NCBI GenBank assembly: GCA_918026815.1
Contig: CAKJVC010000088.1
Span: 682,001 to 746,000 of the forward strand
Source of the DNA: Chalara sp. BL73
Lineage: Eukaryota > Ascomycota > Leotiomycetes > Helotiales
DNA length: 64,000 nt
Reading direction: 5' to 3'
In this document: positions 46,265 to 59,843 of the stretch, piece by piece
Layout of the letters: the number at the start of each line of letters is the position of its first letter
Numbering within the stretch: position 1 is the first letter of the stretch
Program-made: the position numbers and the translations under genes
Notes under the pieces: model-generated
What the model saw: only the letters and a program-made list of their open reading frames with translations
What the model was told of the DNA's origin: nothing
Database searches by the model: none

Positions 46265-49200
46265 TCACATACCCGAGTTGATATATGCTCTACGAGCATC
46301 AAGCGGCACACCAAATCTCTGCTCCAACTCAACCTTGATACTCTTCTTCGTGACGGTCATGAGATCGGCCGTCTTCAGGATCTCTCTGATCTCAGCCAAG
46401 ATCGCGTCGTCACTTGGAAGACCAGCGAGATTTGCCATTTCCATTTCTTGGTTGCCAAAATACTGGCTTCCTCCAAACTGGCTTTGGCGGGCTCCTGGGG
46501 TGTTCATGACTTCTGATTGAGCTAGTGACATGCGTGAGGCAGAGGTGTATAGGTTGGCATTCTTCGCATCATAGGGGAAATTGCCTTGCACGCCATTGAA
46601 CTGAGACATGGCACGGGATGGTGGATATTTATACTCAGAAGCTGCAGCATGGTGCTTAGTGCCGTATGAGAAGCCTGACATCTCTGATCGATCATCTCGC
46701 ATGGTCTGAGCCTCCCAAAGCTCTGCTTGGTATTCCTCCCATTTCTTGTGCGGAATGGATTCTGGATCGAACTTGCCTTCATCGGTAATGACAATCTTCT
46801 TACCCTTCTCTCCAGTGACGATCCGAGTATTTCCCCACGAGAAATCATCCATGTGCCAGAAACTGTAGAGCGGTAATCCAAAAGAGAATACCGGAATGGC
46901 GAGAATGTACAGAATCATCCAACCAATCATCTCCCACTTTCGGCGTAGGATGAAAATGATAGCCTGGAGACCATAGATTGCGCCAATCAAAATAAAGGCC
47001 GTAATGGGGATAACGTTGGGTGTTCTGATGACTGTTACGATAAGATAGACAATGTATGCAACAGTGACAGGTTGGATTATGGTAGAGAGCAAATCGATGA
47101 AGACGATGAAGCGCATACTGAAACAACAGAAACCACAAAGTTGCGTCATGGGCATCAGCTCGGCAAGGTTGTGAACAGTTGAGTTGATCCAGCGACGACG
47201 TTGAGACAAGAAAACCTTCCAGGAATCTGGGGCGATCGTCCAAGCATGAGCGCTGAAGAGATATTTCGTCTTGTACTTCGGATGATGCTTAAGTAGAAGA
47301 GTCGTCAAGAAACGATCCTCACCCAAATGAAGCAGGTTCTTCATGTGCAAGGTATCGACACGAATGGTAGCATAGTTGTCCACAATTTCGCGGCTAACGA
47401 ACAATGGCTTCCCAGAATCGGCGGCTCGAATTCGATACATCGTGAAGCAGCCTGGTAAACAAGTGACGCTACCAAACAAACTTTCGAATGCCTTGGACAG
47501 ATTGTGAGAGATGTAGTATTCATAGACTTGAATCATGGTGACGAACGAAGATTTGGAGTTAGTTAGAGCTGTCTCTCCACAGACTCCGAGGAGCCTAACA
47601 TCATCCATAAAGGCGGATACCATACGAGAAGCTGAATCCGGGGCAACAACTGTATCAGCATCGATTTGTAGCATGAACTCATAGAAAGTTGGATTGACAC
47701 CAATAATGTTCCGAATTTGGTGGTACATCTCCAGTTCAAGAGGGCTCATCGCAGTATTGTAGTGTACCCTATTCAAGAATCGCATAATGACCATTTGAGA
47801 ATCACGCTTTCCTCTGTTTCCGGGACGTGAAACTTCGGAAGGTTTTCCGATCTTGACGACAACCAGGAAGGGCACTATATGACCTTGAACCTCATAAAGT
47901 CCAGAATAGACTTTGCCCATGTTGTGTTGCTTCTGACCCTCACCTAATGATTCAAAGCTCAGAGGTTCGGGATCGACCGTATCAGACACCCCCAAGATAT
48001 CGAGAACAATGCGTGGGGTAGGTCTGTCGTTGCCTTGACCAATAATCATACCATCACAGATAATGACTAGCAACTTGCGCTTATCATCGTATTTCATTCT
48101 CGCTGCAGAATCAATAGCACGACGGAGAGAGTCTTCATCTTCCGTGTAGGCAGGGACCTGGCAAATAATGAACTTGTCAAGATTCTCTGGTATGTTCTTC
48201 CCACCGAATTGTAGCGCGGCAAAGAACTTGAAGGCGATTACACTGCAGAGAATGACTGAAATTACCAAGATCAGATACTCGGCAAACTTGCACTTGACGG
48301 AGTTTCTTGTATCGACATTCCCAACAAAGAAGACATTGTCGAGGCAGAGTTGCATCCGGTTACGCATAGCAGCGTCAATGGGTAGAGCGTCCCAATATTT
48401 GGTTAAGTCTGTACCAGCTTTCTGCTGGAAGAGCCCGACGACATTCTGATCCATGAAATCGGTATCCACATCAGTAGGCGCTTCTTCACCTGGTTTGACT
48501 ACGATTCTTCGACCACCTTGCATGTACTTCGTCATGTCATAGACCCGGCCACGAAGAATGGCAATCGCCTGCTGTTTGCCTGCCAACTTGCTCACATAGC
48601 CAGCAGTATATCCAATATTGCCCTTCTTGTAATTAGCTCTGAGCATGACCATTTGCTCATAGAACCAATCAGGACGGCTATCGTTGGTGAACGCCCTGAA
48701 GTCATGATACGCCATATTTGTATCAGTTGTGCTAATGACGTTTGCGGATCCTGTGAGGTTGGTGGTAGTGTAGTCAAGCTGAACTGCTGGATGAATGCCA
48801 TTGGTTCCGTCTTTGCCTTGACAGAGAGCGGAAAGCTGGACTGGGAACAGCCCAGTGGCGTCAAGGCCAGCATATTTCAAGATTGATTTCTGCGGAATGA
48901 TCGTTGGATAGTGGCTTGGTGCGAAGTCTGACAAGTCGAAGACTTGACCGCGGATGGCGACATATGCTGATGATTTTTTGCCATTGAACGAGGTTAATTC
49001 TGCAGCGCTGAAGACATATTGCTTGGGGCAGATAAGCATTGGGAACACCACAATGAAAAAGGCGGCAAAGAGACAGGAGAACCAAATCATAATGTTAAGA
49101 GCCAATTTCTCCCTCCAAGCGATTCGAACATCCTTACGTGGCATGCGGCCGATGATGCGGATGAGAAAGTCTGGAAGCCACCAAGTCAGCATCCAAACCA

Positions 49201-52075
49201 CCGCCATCCACCTCCTCCTGCTGGCAGTGGTTTTGACTTCTTCTACCTCGACCATGGTCTTTTCGTTGCCTTTCTCAGCCATTTGTTCTCGAGTATCGAG
49301 ATTTCGGAACATGTCACCCCCTAGGGCAGATGCCCCCGCATCGGAACGGGAATCATCGTTACCGCCAAAGTAACCAGACTTCTTATCTCCATAGAAACCA
49401 CCAGGGCTGAGATGTGAAGGAGAACCTCCTAACAGACGTTCTTTTGAGGCTCCATAGCCGCCTTGAATATCGCCCGGGGTAAGACCCCCTTCACCATCAT
49501 CAGATGGCAGAGGATATCGGCCTTGAGCATATCCGCGCTCGCCTAGTTTAGCTATTTCCGACCAACATCTTTCGCTCAGGAAAACCCCAGTGCTTCCGAT
49601 GCGGGCTTCGTTTCCAGGCCATCGCTTTTCATCCACCACCATTTCAGCTTTCTCACGCTCACTTCCAACCAAAATAGTCTCGGCATCTGCTAACCCCAAG
49701 AATTCACCAAACGGCAAAAACAAACTGAAGTCAGCATTTCGTAAACGTTGGCTGATTTCGGCGATGCCAAACGTCTGTATTTGTGTGCGTACACATTTAC
49801 TGTCAAATTGGTTCGCAATGCGTCGATCATTGGGCTTCAAGCAGAACACAAAATACGGGTTGACATTCGGCGCAGTGAGAGCCTTGGTCACGTTATCGAG
49901 AGAATGCAAGAATTGTCCAGCGGCACCGTGGTCGATGTCGCGCCCCCTACGACTGGTCTTCTCAGCATCGCCAACATCGGAGACATTGTCGAAAGACTCA
50001 GCCTTTTCAGCCTTAACGCCGAGTCTATTTGGCCGCTCTCCCTTTTTCCTCATCACACTTGGTTTTCGTAGAGGCTTTGAGCTCACCTGGGCTTGCATGA
50101 TTGTGCTTTTCTCTTGAGGATGGGTGACAGTTTGTAGAGCCTCTTGTCCGAAGAGCTGACTGACAAAGTTGCTCTTGGTGGAGGAGATCAAATTCATCAG
50201 ATCGCCTGAGATTACCTCTCCATTCTCTTCGACAAGACCAGCTACCAGATAGTCCACCTCTCCGGCAAAATGCTTCACGGTAAAAGATGCTGCATTGTTG
50301 TGAGTCGCAAAGTTGCTCCCAGGAAGTTTTGCTGTAGCACTTCCAACAGTTATTGCTGGATTCTTGTTCTCGAAGCGCTTTCGGAGACTTTCCAAGAGCT
50401 GCATGTCGGTTCTGTTTCGCCTGGTCTGGTCGTCGAGAATGCCGAGAAGACCGTTTCCATGCTTGAGAAGTCCCTTAACTGCATCAGAATTATCAAAGTA
50501 GCTAGTAGCAGCTACTGAAACCTCCTCGGATTCAAGTATTTCAGCCTTGCCTTCAAAGAAACTCTGGAGAGTGAAATTGTAGAGTGATTCGGCTGCAGCA
50601 TTATTGAGAAGCTGGTCAAGCGTAGAATCTGTAGCTGGCTGTTGTGCAAAGCCAGGGAAGTCAACGATGGAAATAGTGCTTGCAAACGAGTCCTCCACTC
50701 CGCAAATCCTTTGGTTTATGTTTTCAATTACATATGCCACCAAGAGAGAATAAAGTGTTCTTGCAAGTTCGTCGGCATTGCTCCTGGCACCTTTGGGATC
50801 GAGCATTACCGTGACACGCTCACGCTGAAGAATTTTTGTTTTGTAGCCAAGAGTCGTTTGAAGGTCCTGCGCACTTACTCCGAGAAATGCAGCGATTATG
50901 GCCAACACTTCCTTGTTCTTGACGGCAGTGATGCTTTGAGATCCCTCATGCGAGAAACCTCCACTATCATCACCTGTAGCTAAAGTGTCTTCGCTCGTCT
51001 CAAATTCAAGCTGGCCGATGTGGAGAATACTAGCCAAGACTTGACAGATTTCTGCGATCTCACTTCTTGGGAATTCCAACTTTCTCAGAGCCGTTTTAAA
51101 AAGCTGAAAGCCTTCTGCATCGTTGATACCCACCTTGAGTTGGGTTGGGTGCCCAAGATATCTCCATCTCTTCTGCTGCGTGCCACTGACTTGTCGATGA
51201 GCAACCTGACCAGCATGGTGCATAGCATTTGAAAGGCCGCCTGGAGAATCCAACCCCAGATGTGACTTTTCCGCCGCGCTAGTGCCAGCCAGGAGATAGT
51301 ATAGGACATGGAAACTACGCTCTCCTGTAGGCACTGCTGCCACCCTGCTCCGTTCCAATCGATGATCCAAAACCTTTCCACCAATCAGTGTTGGGCTTAC
51401 TGTCGAGGATGTGTCATATTGTAGCTCAAGGAACAGCCCAGCCTTTGAAGCAGTGGGAGTTGTGGCTGTTTTGCTGGTGGTTAAAGTGTCGAATACATAA
51501 GCGGCGTGTGAGATTTTCTGAGACAGTGGTGTAGATGATTTGGCTAGCAATGCCGCGAGCAAATGGGAACGCAGTGTCGTTTTTCCAGATCCCGATTCTC
51601 CCCTGGAATATGTTAGTGAAGATCTAGCAGAGAGTTATGCCTCTGTTCCAGGCTTACAAGAAAACAACGGCTTGGTTTTCTTGACGCGCTCCAAGTCGTG
51701 TGAAAGCCCTATCCGCTAGCTCCTCCGATCCGCCCATAGCACTTCCTTCTTTACCTCCATCTGGGCCTTTTGAGGATGAGGAATATGTGTTTAGGGCTAT
51801 CAAGGCATGAGAAGACAGCTGTGCAGTTGGTAAGGAGACGTGAAATCTGCTGGCTAGATGTGCCGTGAGATGGGTGTCGCTTTGCAGACTGTTTTTTTTG
51901 GCATCCAGTTAGCTCCTGAATCTATGGAAAAAGAACAATGCAGTGTTTTATTCTCCTTCATGGAGCTTTGACCGCTCTGAGTATGGATACTGCTTTAGAT
52001 TTGGATATCTAGCGCTACTTACTGTGAAGGGAGGGCGCTCAGTGATGGCTGCGTGTGTGCCCCCTGGGTTGCCAT
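46265..52075 (-). CDS. chsV: class V chitin synthase with myosin motor-like domain
   Basis: This enzyme polymerises UDP-GlcNAc into chitin at hyphal tips; its myosin-like head guides vesicle delivery. Exons are 52075-52023, 51888-51658 and 51602-46265 (introns 134 and 55 nt), giving 1,873 residues. The start opens [12 protein letters not shown]. The myosin motor-like domain has an intact P-loop GESGSGKT (about 96-103) and runs to roughly residue 780. Two membrane segments, then a cytochrome-b5-like domain (near 965-1060, [10 protein letters not shown]), precede the chitin synthase domain from about 1240 ([20 protein letters not shown]). Catalytic motifs EDRF (about 1526) and QRRRWINST (about 1562) are intact. 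Membrane helices follow, and a DEK_C-type domain ends the protein. Length matches class V orthologues. It is transcribed away from the class VII gene. Confidence 0.96.
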
Positions 52076-52534
52076 TGTTGGAACAGAAGGGGTCGAAACC
52101 CTTGATTTCAAAGATTAAAAGGCCTTATACTCTTCCTTTGAATGATTCTCCGTCGCAAGTTTGTCTTGTGTTCAGTGTTGATGAAGAGGGAGCGGGTGAG
52201 GAATCTCGTGTCGTTCTCGAAATCCCCCTGGTAACGGGTGCCGGAGCTGGACCTGCGGACAACTCTGAAAAGCGAGTGTGGTTAAGGAAACAGAAAGCGA
52301 ATGTGATTATTAGAAAGAAATCATTCAAAAACAACACACATACACACACGGACGGGGAAACCTGTGTGTTCACAGGATGAAGCGATAGATGAATGGAAAA
52401 GGCAAAAGGAAGATTGACGTTTTTTGGTGGCCAGTGAGGATTCCTGTGGTCTAGGTTTGCTTGCTGTCATTTGGGTCCCCGTAGAGAGAGGATACAGGCC
52501 CTGTAGCGTAGTTGGACTGTAGCGTAGTGCAGTG

Positions 52535-52572
52535 AAGGGTAGGGTAGTGTAGGGTAGTGTAGGGTAGTGTAT
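52535..52572. repeat. 10-bp tandem repeat, unit GGGTAGTGTA
   Basis: About three and a half copies of the unit run head to tail, with looser copies upstream (GTAGCGTAGT at about 52503-52535). The array is in the divergent chitin synthase promoter. Confidence 0.7.
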
Positions 52573-53509
52573 TGGGTGCTATGGCCTGGTCCGCTTGGCG
52601 AGAATGAGGTTGATTGTGGATCCGGCTTCCCTCTATTCTATTTACGGCATATTTTGCCCACTCAAAAGTTCACGGGCATTGGACCAAAGAGTGCCTCACG
52701 ATATTTTTCTTTCTTGATGTTTGCCACCCCAACACGAGCCCTTTCCCATCCACAGCCGCGAAAACTGGGCATTTTTCATCTGCAGCTTTCATGCAAAAGT
52801 AACCTATTCAGGAAAAGAAATCAAAACTTGATATCCGATGATGATCACCATGAAATCCAAGTTTTTTTTTTGTTTTTTTTTCCCCTTCTCCATCTTTGTC
52901 CGAGGCATTAGTTTCAGATGGTTGATCCGTTTGTTTGTTGGCCAGCAATGAAATGAATGGCTGTTGTCTGTTTGCGTTGAATCCTTTTTTGCTCCTCCTT
53001 CAGTCCTTGTGAAAGCAGGTAAACTTTACTGGGAAATATACTTAGTGTACAGTACTTACGAAGTCGTGGTCTAGTCAAAGTCCCATGGCTATGGTTGATC
53101 ATAGACGCCATCGCGTCTGGGGATCAAGCCTCAGGTATTTACAGGTCGATCGTATTTACATTCCTAACGCCACCAATCGCGTCTCGGGCACGAATGGTGG
53201 GTGTAGTGTAGGGTGAGCCATAGATGTAGATTTGGGACATGAGAACCAAAACCACCTCCCCCCTGGATTGCCCCTGAACTGGTCAAACTCTGTTGGTGGC
53301 TGACTAACATATCCAACTTTGTTGTAAGTTATAGGAAAATGTATTCGTGATCCTTATCCTGAAGTGACGAATGAGAAAGATGATAACACCCGCTCACCAC
53401 AAAACTGCATTCTCTTCAAGTCCTCTGCATACACACTCGTTAGTGATTCATGTTTGCACCCAATATCTGATGTTTTAGCCATCCTTCGTATGTATGACGA
53501 TGTTCGTGT

Positions 53510-53529
53510 GAGGGAGGCGAACCTCCCTC
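53510..53529. repeat. perfect 8-bp inverted repeat with 4-base loop
   Basis: GAGGGAGG at 53510-53517 pairs exactly with CCTCCCTC at 53522-53529 around loop CGAA. It could form a hairpin in RNA or serve as a palindromic site. It is not followed by a T-run on either strand. Confidence 0.6.
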
Positions 53530-53921
53530 GAGGAGCCGCCTAGGTCACACCATCCATCAGCAGGAAGGGAAAAAACCCTGATCCCAAAATAACACGTCAA
53601 ATATTCGCTGCTCTAGCCCGGGACTTGCAATTGGCTCGGTCCTATTGGCCTGGATCCCGTATTATTGCATGGCGGCTCTTCAGCTTGGCATCCTTACATC
53701 ACAGAGCAGCATCAGCTGTGGTCCTCCTTCCCCCCCTTACTGCCCCTGTTCACTTCGTATTGGTCTAGCCACAGGCAAAAAAAGGAAACCACCACAACAG
53801 GGATATGTAGTCGCGATGGCCGGGCCAAACCAGACCATTTTGTTTTTGGCCGCCGTATGTTCGTCTGGGCCACCGTATCCTGTTAAACCCTGCTCCCACT
53901 AGAACTGGCTGTATGTTGGGG

Positions 53922-53957
53922 AGAGAGAGAGAGTGTGTGAGAAAGAGAGAGAGAGAC
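53922..53957. repeat. AG/TG microsatellite
   Basis: GA dinucleotides (AGAGAGAGAG) are interrupted by GTGTGTGAGAAAG and followed by more GA repeats. The array is in the divergent promoter, upstream of the class VII gene. Confidence 0.7.
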
Positions 53958-54352
53958 ATTCCTGGTCCTCATGCCTTAAACAAACCACTCGACATTTTGC
54001 CCGTTTTTCATTGTTTTTGCTTCAATCTCTTCCGCCTCATTCGCTTGGTGGTTGGGTTGTTTCCCTTGTCAAACTTCACCTATTCTCATTGTAATACTTC
54101 CTCTCGTTTTTCTCCTCGTCCTGCGGCTTGTTGCTCAGCGACCGGATCCCACCACAACACATCCTCAATAACGCTTTACTTACCCCGAGACTTACACGAA
54201 TTCTCCGCATACGCATTGATACGTATTGGGACACATCATTACAAGATACTCAATTTTGGAACCAAGCCGGGACAAGAACTTGCATTTTTTGGCAGACCGG
54301 ATCATAATCAGGGGCTTCCAGGCCAGGAGGAAGGCTCCATTCACTGCCCACC

Positions 54353-57300
54353 ATGGCAGCAAACAACAGGATGTCGATGTACTCGACCACATCTTCCATG
54401 CATGGAGGGCTAAGAAATGTCAACTCTACCGCCCAGCAGTCAACCCAGATGTCGACAACTACCCTTCTGAATGCTATTCACAACATTTATACATCTGCTC
54501 AACCATACAAACTAGACGCCAGTACCAGCTTGGTGGTCAACACCTGGCTGACTGCTTCACAACCCGATCATACCGGGCGGACTGGGGGAACGGTTGATGC
54601 AGCTTTGGCTGTTCGAGCATGGGAGCATGCGAGACGCCGGGCTGAAGACGGTTGCATAGTTCTAGGGTAGGAGCACTATTCCGTGATGCTTGTGTCTAAG
54701 TCACTAACATACAGGTCAGCTCACTTCACTCTTCTACACCTTCGGTCCTTGTTCCATTTCTTGGGACGCTTCCACTCTCTATCCCGCAATCTTTATACAC
54801 AGCATTGAATGCCCTACGCCCATTCATCCATTCAGTTTCACCATACAATCATGCCTCCCCACGGCAATCAGCTCTAGGTATCACATTGACTCTCACTCTA
54901 GCTGGCAATCTAACAGCTGCAACCTTGGCACTATCACAGGGAGGAATTGATACATCGAAAGGATTGTTGAATATCCCATCAGAAGCAGGCTACAGGGCAT
55001 TTGACGTTTTCTACTTCTTGCTCACATCTGCTTCCACCCCTGCTGAACGAGAATTCCTGGGACTCAAAAGTGCCTCGAGCTACGCACTTCTCGCCAAGTC
55101 AGGAACCTATGAACCGCCTTCGTATCTCCCTACAGCAGATGACGCTGCTGCAGCAGATGATTTCCGTGCGTCCCTGAAAGCCATAGGTATCAAGGGTGCC
55201 GCGCATCGTAACCTTATCTCGATTCTCGCAGGTCTGCTAAAGCTTGGAGATACTCTGAGCTTCAGTCTTGATGAAGATGCCTTGGAAGAAGTGTGTGAGG
55301 ATGTCGGAGGATTACTCGGACTCGACCCTGATATTCTTGTTAAGCAATGCTCAACTTCTGAGCGGGAAACCCTAATTGGTGGCTTGTATGAAGCATTGGT
55401 AGATTGGGTGATTTTGAAAGCGAACGAAGCCATTGCTACTGAAATGAGCAGTATAAAGGATGGCGATTCATCCAGCGATGGCGGCCCTAGGGCCAGAACA
55501 CCAAACACCGAGGAGGACAATGGAGACACCGTCTGTATCACTGTCCTCGAAATTCCGGATCCTACTCTGGGGAAAGCCGCTGCCATGCGAGGCGTCTTCG
55601 ATGATACGGAGGGAATCAACTCTGAGATGAAGGAAGACGGCGTGGATGTCGTCACCGCAGGTTCTTCGGTGCTCCGAGAGATGCAAAATGCGGTCGCAGA
55701 GGTAGCTCCAGATCTTGGGATCATGACGGGGCCGGCTGGCCGAGAGCGTGAGCATGAGCGAGAGCGACGTGAGACCGTCCTCGAGAAAGTTGGCCGGGAG
55801 GGAGAAGATGGTGGTTTCCTAAAGAAACTTCTCTTCCCAGTGGAAGGAGAAGGCGTCAACCTTGGACGTCAGGGTCGTATTGATCTTCCAGCAGTCTTGG
55901 GAAGTAGCCGAGTCTGGTACCATTTGGCCCTGCATCCCTCAGACGAGTCTCCTGCTAGCTTAGCCGGACTACCATCAACAACATCTGCATGGTCTGCCGG
56001 AACTGTCTCACGACAGCTTCGTTCATGGCGTCTTCCGGAATGGGCTAATCGCAGAAATAAGAATCTTGACTTCACGGCTGATTTTGACTTGGAGGAGTTC
56101 TGTCAACGCTACGCTCCGTTGGGCTGCAAAGACGGAAGGGATGGGATTGAGAGCTGGATCATGGAACGTGGCTGGAGCAATGGGGAGGTTGTTGTAGGTA
56201 CTGAACGTATCTGGATGCGTGAGCATGCCTGGTGGGAAGCTGAGAGCATGCTGGACCTGAAACCCGTAAATGAGAACCCCTTCGCTACTGCCATGGATAC
56301 AGGCTATTCAACAAATGCTCCAAACGGCAGCGGATTCTTCGCGCCGGTCAACGATTTCCCAGGAAGCCGTGAGCAGCTTCCCGTGCCTCAAAGGAGCACC
56401 ATGGCACCCAGTGCAATGGGTGCCCGTTCGATAGCCCCATCAAGATTAGTCGGCACTGGTGATTATGGGCTTGGCATGAAGGGCGACAATACCAAGGGCC
56501 AAGTTTACTACGATGAAAATGGAATGATAGTCAGCCACTTAGACCCTGAATTGGCTGATCCGAAGAGCATCGTCACCCAGCAGCAGACCTTCAGCCGCAG
56601 GATTTGGGTTATTATTGTATGGTCATTGACATTCTGGATTCCTTCCTTCGTCCTTCGCTATATTGGTCGCATGAAACGGCCTGATGTCCGCATGGCTTGG
56701 AGAGAGAAGCTTGTACTCGTGTGGATCATTTTCTTGATCAACGCAACAATCATATTCTGGATTATTGGTTTTGGCAAAGTTTTATGTCCAAATTCCGACA
56801 AAGTTTGGGATACCCAAGAAGTCGCTTCCCATACTGGAAACTCTGACTACTGGGTCAGCATCCGTGGCAAAGTTTACGACTTTTCAAAATTCTGGAAGTT
56901 GCAACATAGTGATACTGTCATTGAAACCACGCAAGATACCATGCAACCTTTTGCAGGGCTAAACATGGATGCATACTTTCCCCCTCCTTTGACAGTCTCT
57001 TGCCCCGGCCTTGTCACAGACACGACTCTGGTACTTTTAAACAACAATACGATTGCAGATACAAATGCGGTTCACACCTCCGGTGAACTTCAACCGTATA
57101 GAGACAGCAAGCTCCATAATATTAACTGGTACAAGAATGACTTCTTGCCAAGGATAAAGGAGTATTATCATGGCCAGCTAGTAACGGATGCAAGCAAGGT
57201 CAAAAGTGACGGACAAAACAACAATCACTATTGGGTAAGGTTTGGAAACAAAATCTACGATTTGACCGATTACTACTATACGCTGGATCTCAAAGGCGGT

Positions 57301-59843
57301 TTGGCTTCTTATGCATTCATCCCCGATGATGTGACAGAACTCATCCAAAACAACCCTGGCCTGGACATCACGGAAGGCTGGGACAAACTGTATGCTTCTG
57401 CTGCCAACAATCTTACAAAACAAGCTGAGCTTGACAACACCATGAACTGCTTGACCAATCACTTCTACATTGGCATCACGGACTTCCGAGATACGGTAAG
57501 ATGTCAAATTAACAACTACCTTTTGTTGGCATTTGCGATAATACTTTGTGCGGTAATTCTGGTCAAGTTCTTAGCAGCTCTCCAGTTCGGATCCAAACGT
57601 CGGCCAACACCGCAAGATAAGTTCGTCATTTGCCAGGTCCCAGCTTATACAGAAGGCGAGGACTCCCTACGCAAAGCTCTGGACTCACTAACGGCTCTTG
57701 AGTACGACAACAAGAGGAAGCTTATTTGTGTGATCTGTGATGGCATGATCGTTGGTGGTGGTAATGATCGACCCACACCAAAGATTGTCCTAGATATCTT
57801 GGGTGTTGATCCTAAAGTCGATCCACCAGCGCTGCCTTTCAAGTCTGTTGGCGAAAGCAGTGACCAGCTGAACTATGGCAAGGTATACTCTGGGCTGTAC
57901 GAATATGAGGGCAATGTTGTGCCTTATATAGTTGTGGTAAAGGTTGGTAAAGAATCCGAACAATCGAAGGCAAAGCCTGGAAATCGTGGAAAGCGAGACT
58001 CCCAGATTCTTTTGATGAGTTTCCTCAATCGCGTCCATCACCGTGCGCCAATGTCGCCCCTGGAACTCGAAATGTTCCACCAAATCAACAATATCATTGG
58101 CGTAGATCCGGAGCTTTATGAGTATCTTCTCATGGTTGACGCCGATACCAGTGTCAGGGAAGACTCTTTAAATCATCTTGTTGCAGCTTGTGCGAATAAT
58201 GCGAAGATCGCCGGTATCTGTGGTGAGACCAGTCTTGAAAATGAGGAACGATCCTGGTGGACCATGATTCAGGTTTACGAATACTACATCTCCCATCATT
58301 TAGCAAAGGCTTTCGAATCACTGTTCGGTAGTGTGACCTGTCTGCCCGGCTGGTATGTACATTTTCGCGCATAATAGTCACCAAGCTTACATTCTGTAGT
58401 TTTTCCATGTATCGTTTGCGAACTGTTGATAAAGGAAAGCCGCTCATTATCTCGGATGCCGTCATCAGGGAGTATAGTGATTGCTTTGTAGATACTCTGC
58501 ACAAGAAGAATCTGCTCTCCCTTGGAGAAGATCGATATCTCACGACATTGATGACAAAGCACTTCCCTTATATGTCATACAAATTCATTCCAGAAGCTTT
58601 CTGTGCTACCGCTGCCCCCGATACCTGGAGTGTTCTTCTGTCGCAGAGAAGAAGATGGATTAATTCCACTATTCATAACTTGGCCGAATTGGTTTGGCTC
58701 AAGGAGATGTGCGGATTCTGCTGCTTCAGCATGCGCTTCGTCGTCTTTGTCGATCTGGCCGGTACAATCATTCTTCCAGCCACTTGTGGTTATCTAGGAT
58801 ACCTGATCTACAACGTTGCATCACAAAATGGTCAATTTCCAATGATTTCTATTATCATGATTGCGGCGGTCTATGGTCTCCAGGCTCTTATCTTTATTCT
58901 CAAGCGGCAGTGGCAGCATGTCGGATGGATGATTATCTACATGCTCGCATTCCCTATCTATTCATTTGTTCTGCCTGTCTACTCTTTCTGGAATCAAGAC
59001 AACTTCACCTGGGGCAATACTCGTATCGTCGTTGGTGAGAAAGGTGGAAAGCAGATTGTGGCTGTCGATGATGAGGGTTTCGATCCTCGAAGCATTCCTC
59101 TGCAACGTTGGGATGACTATGCTTTGGCCAACAACCTTCCTGGACGCCGCGGTGTCGCGACTGAGAAACCTTATGAGGGCTATGAGGACAATTATGAGAT
59201 GGATGACATGAAATCTGTCTACTCCTCTGTCAAGCCTGCTTCCACCATCCTTACCGGTATGGGACGTGGCGGACCATACATGCCACCTCAGTCTCCAGCT
59301 ATGGGCGGCCCTCCTCGCCACTCGATGTACTCCATGGCACCGTATGCGGATAACCCCGGCATGCACAACGCCCGTCAGCAATCCATGATGTCCTTAGCAG
59401 GTGGTTTACAAGATCCTCGTTCCAATTCACCATACCAGGACTACCCACAATCGCAGCCCCACCGCCCAAGCATGGCGATGCTCAACTCATCAGACAACTT
59501 ATTGAATATGGGTGCACCATCTCCACTGCACCAATCAACAAGTCAGCTAGGTCTGAATACACACCACAGCCAAATTGGATACACAGGTGGCGCTCGCTCG
59601 CCCATCGGGCACGACTCTATACCGCGCCCCGTCTCGACGTTTGACTTCCAGCGCGGCAATGCGGGACCAGATGACATGCAGATTGTGGAAGCCATTCAAA
59701 GCTGTCTCCGTGAAGTTGATCTCGATACCGTCACCAAGAAACAAGTGCGTGCCTTGGTCGAGCAACGCCTCCAAACTGAGTTAGTTGGTGAGCGCAGAAC
59801 ATTCTTAGATCGAACCATTGACTCTGAACTCGCAAACATGTGA
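54353..59843 (+). CDS. chsVII: class VII chitin synthase (myosin-like domain without P-loop)
   Basis: This chitin synthase works with class V at hyphal tips and septa. Exons are 54353-54666, 54720-58352 and 58400-59843 (introns 53 and 47 nt), giving 1,796 residues in frame. The start opens [15 protein letters not shown]. The N-terminal ~350-residue region aligns in style with a shortened myosin head ([23 protein letters not shown]) but shows no GxxxxGKT loop, as expected of the class. A cyt-b5-like domain ([10 protein letters not shown]) and the chitin synthase domain from about 1072 ([20 protein letters not shown]) follow. Catalytic EDRY (about 1359) and QRRRWINST (about 1396) are intact. 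The first intron's acceptor (GGTCAG) lies a few bases past a nearer CAG and was chosen by frame. A DEK_C domain ends the protein. Confidence 0.95.

Larger units (their letters stand above)
52076..54352. promoter_or_regulatory. shared 2.3-kb divergent promoter of class V and class VII chitin synthases
   Basis: The interval has no convincing coding region. It holds a 10-bp tandem repeat at about 52535-52572, a perfect 8-bp inverted repeat at 53510-53529, an AG/TG microsatellite at 53922-53957, and long pyrimidine tracts near 54000-54130 that fit the class VII leader. Its length is large for this window, which suggests long 5' leaders and shared control of the two wall genes. Confidence 0.55.

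Noticed and set aside
54805..55859. Long minus-strand open frame (250 codons) opposite the class VII chitin synthase
   Set aside because: Ser/Arg-rich shadow of a strongly coding plus-strand exon.
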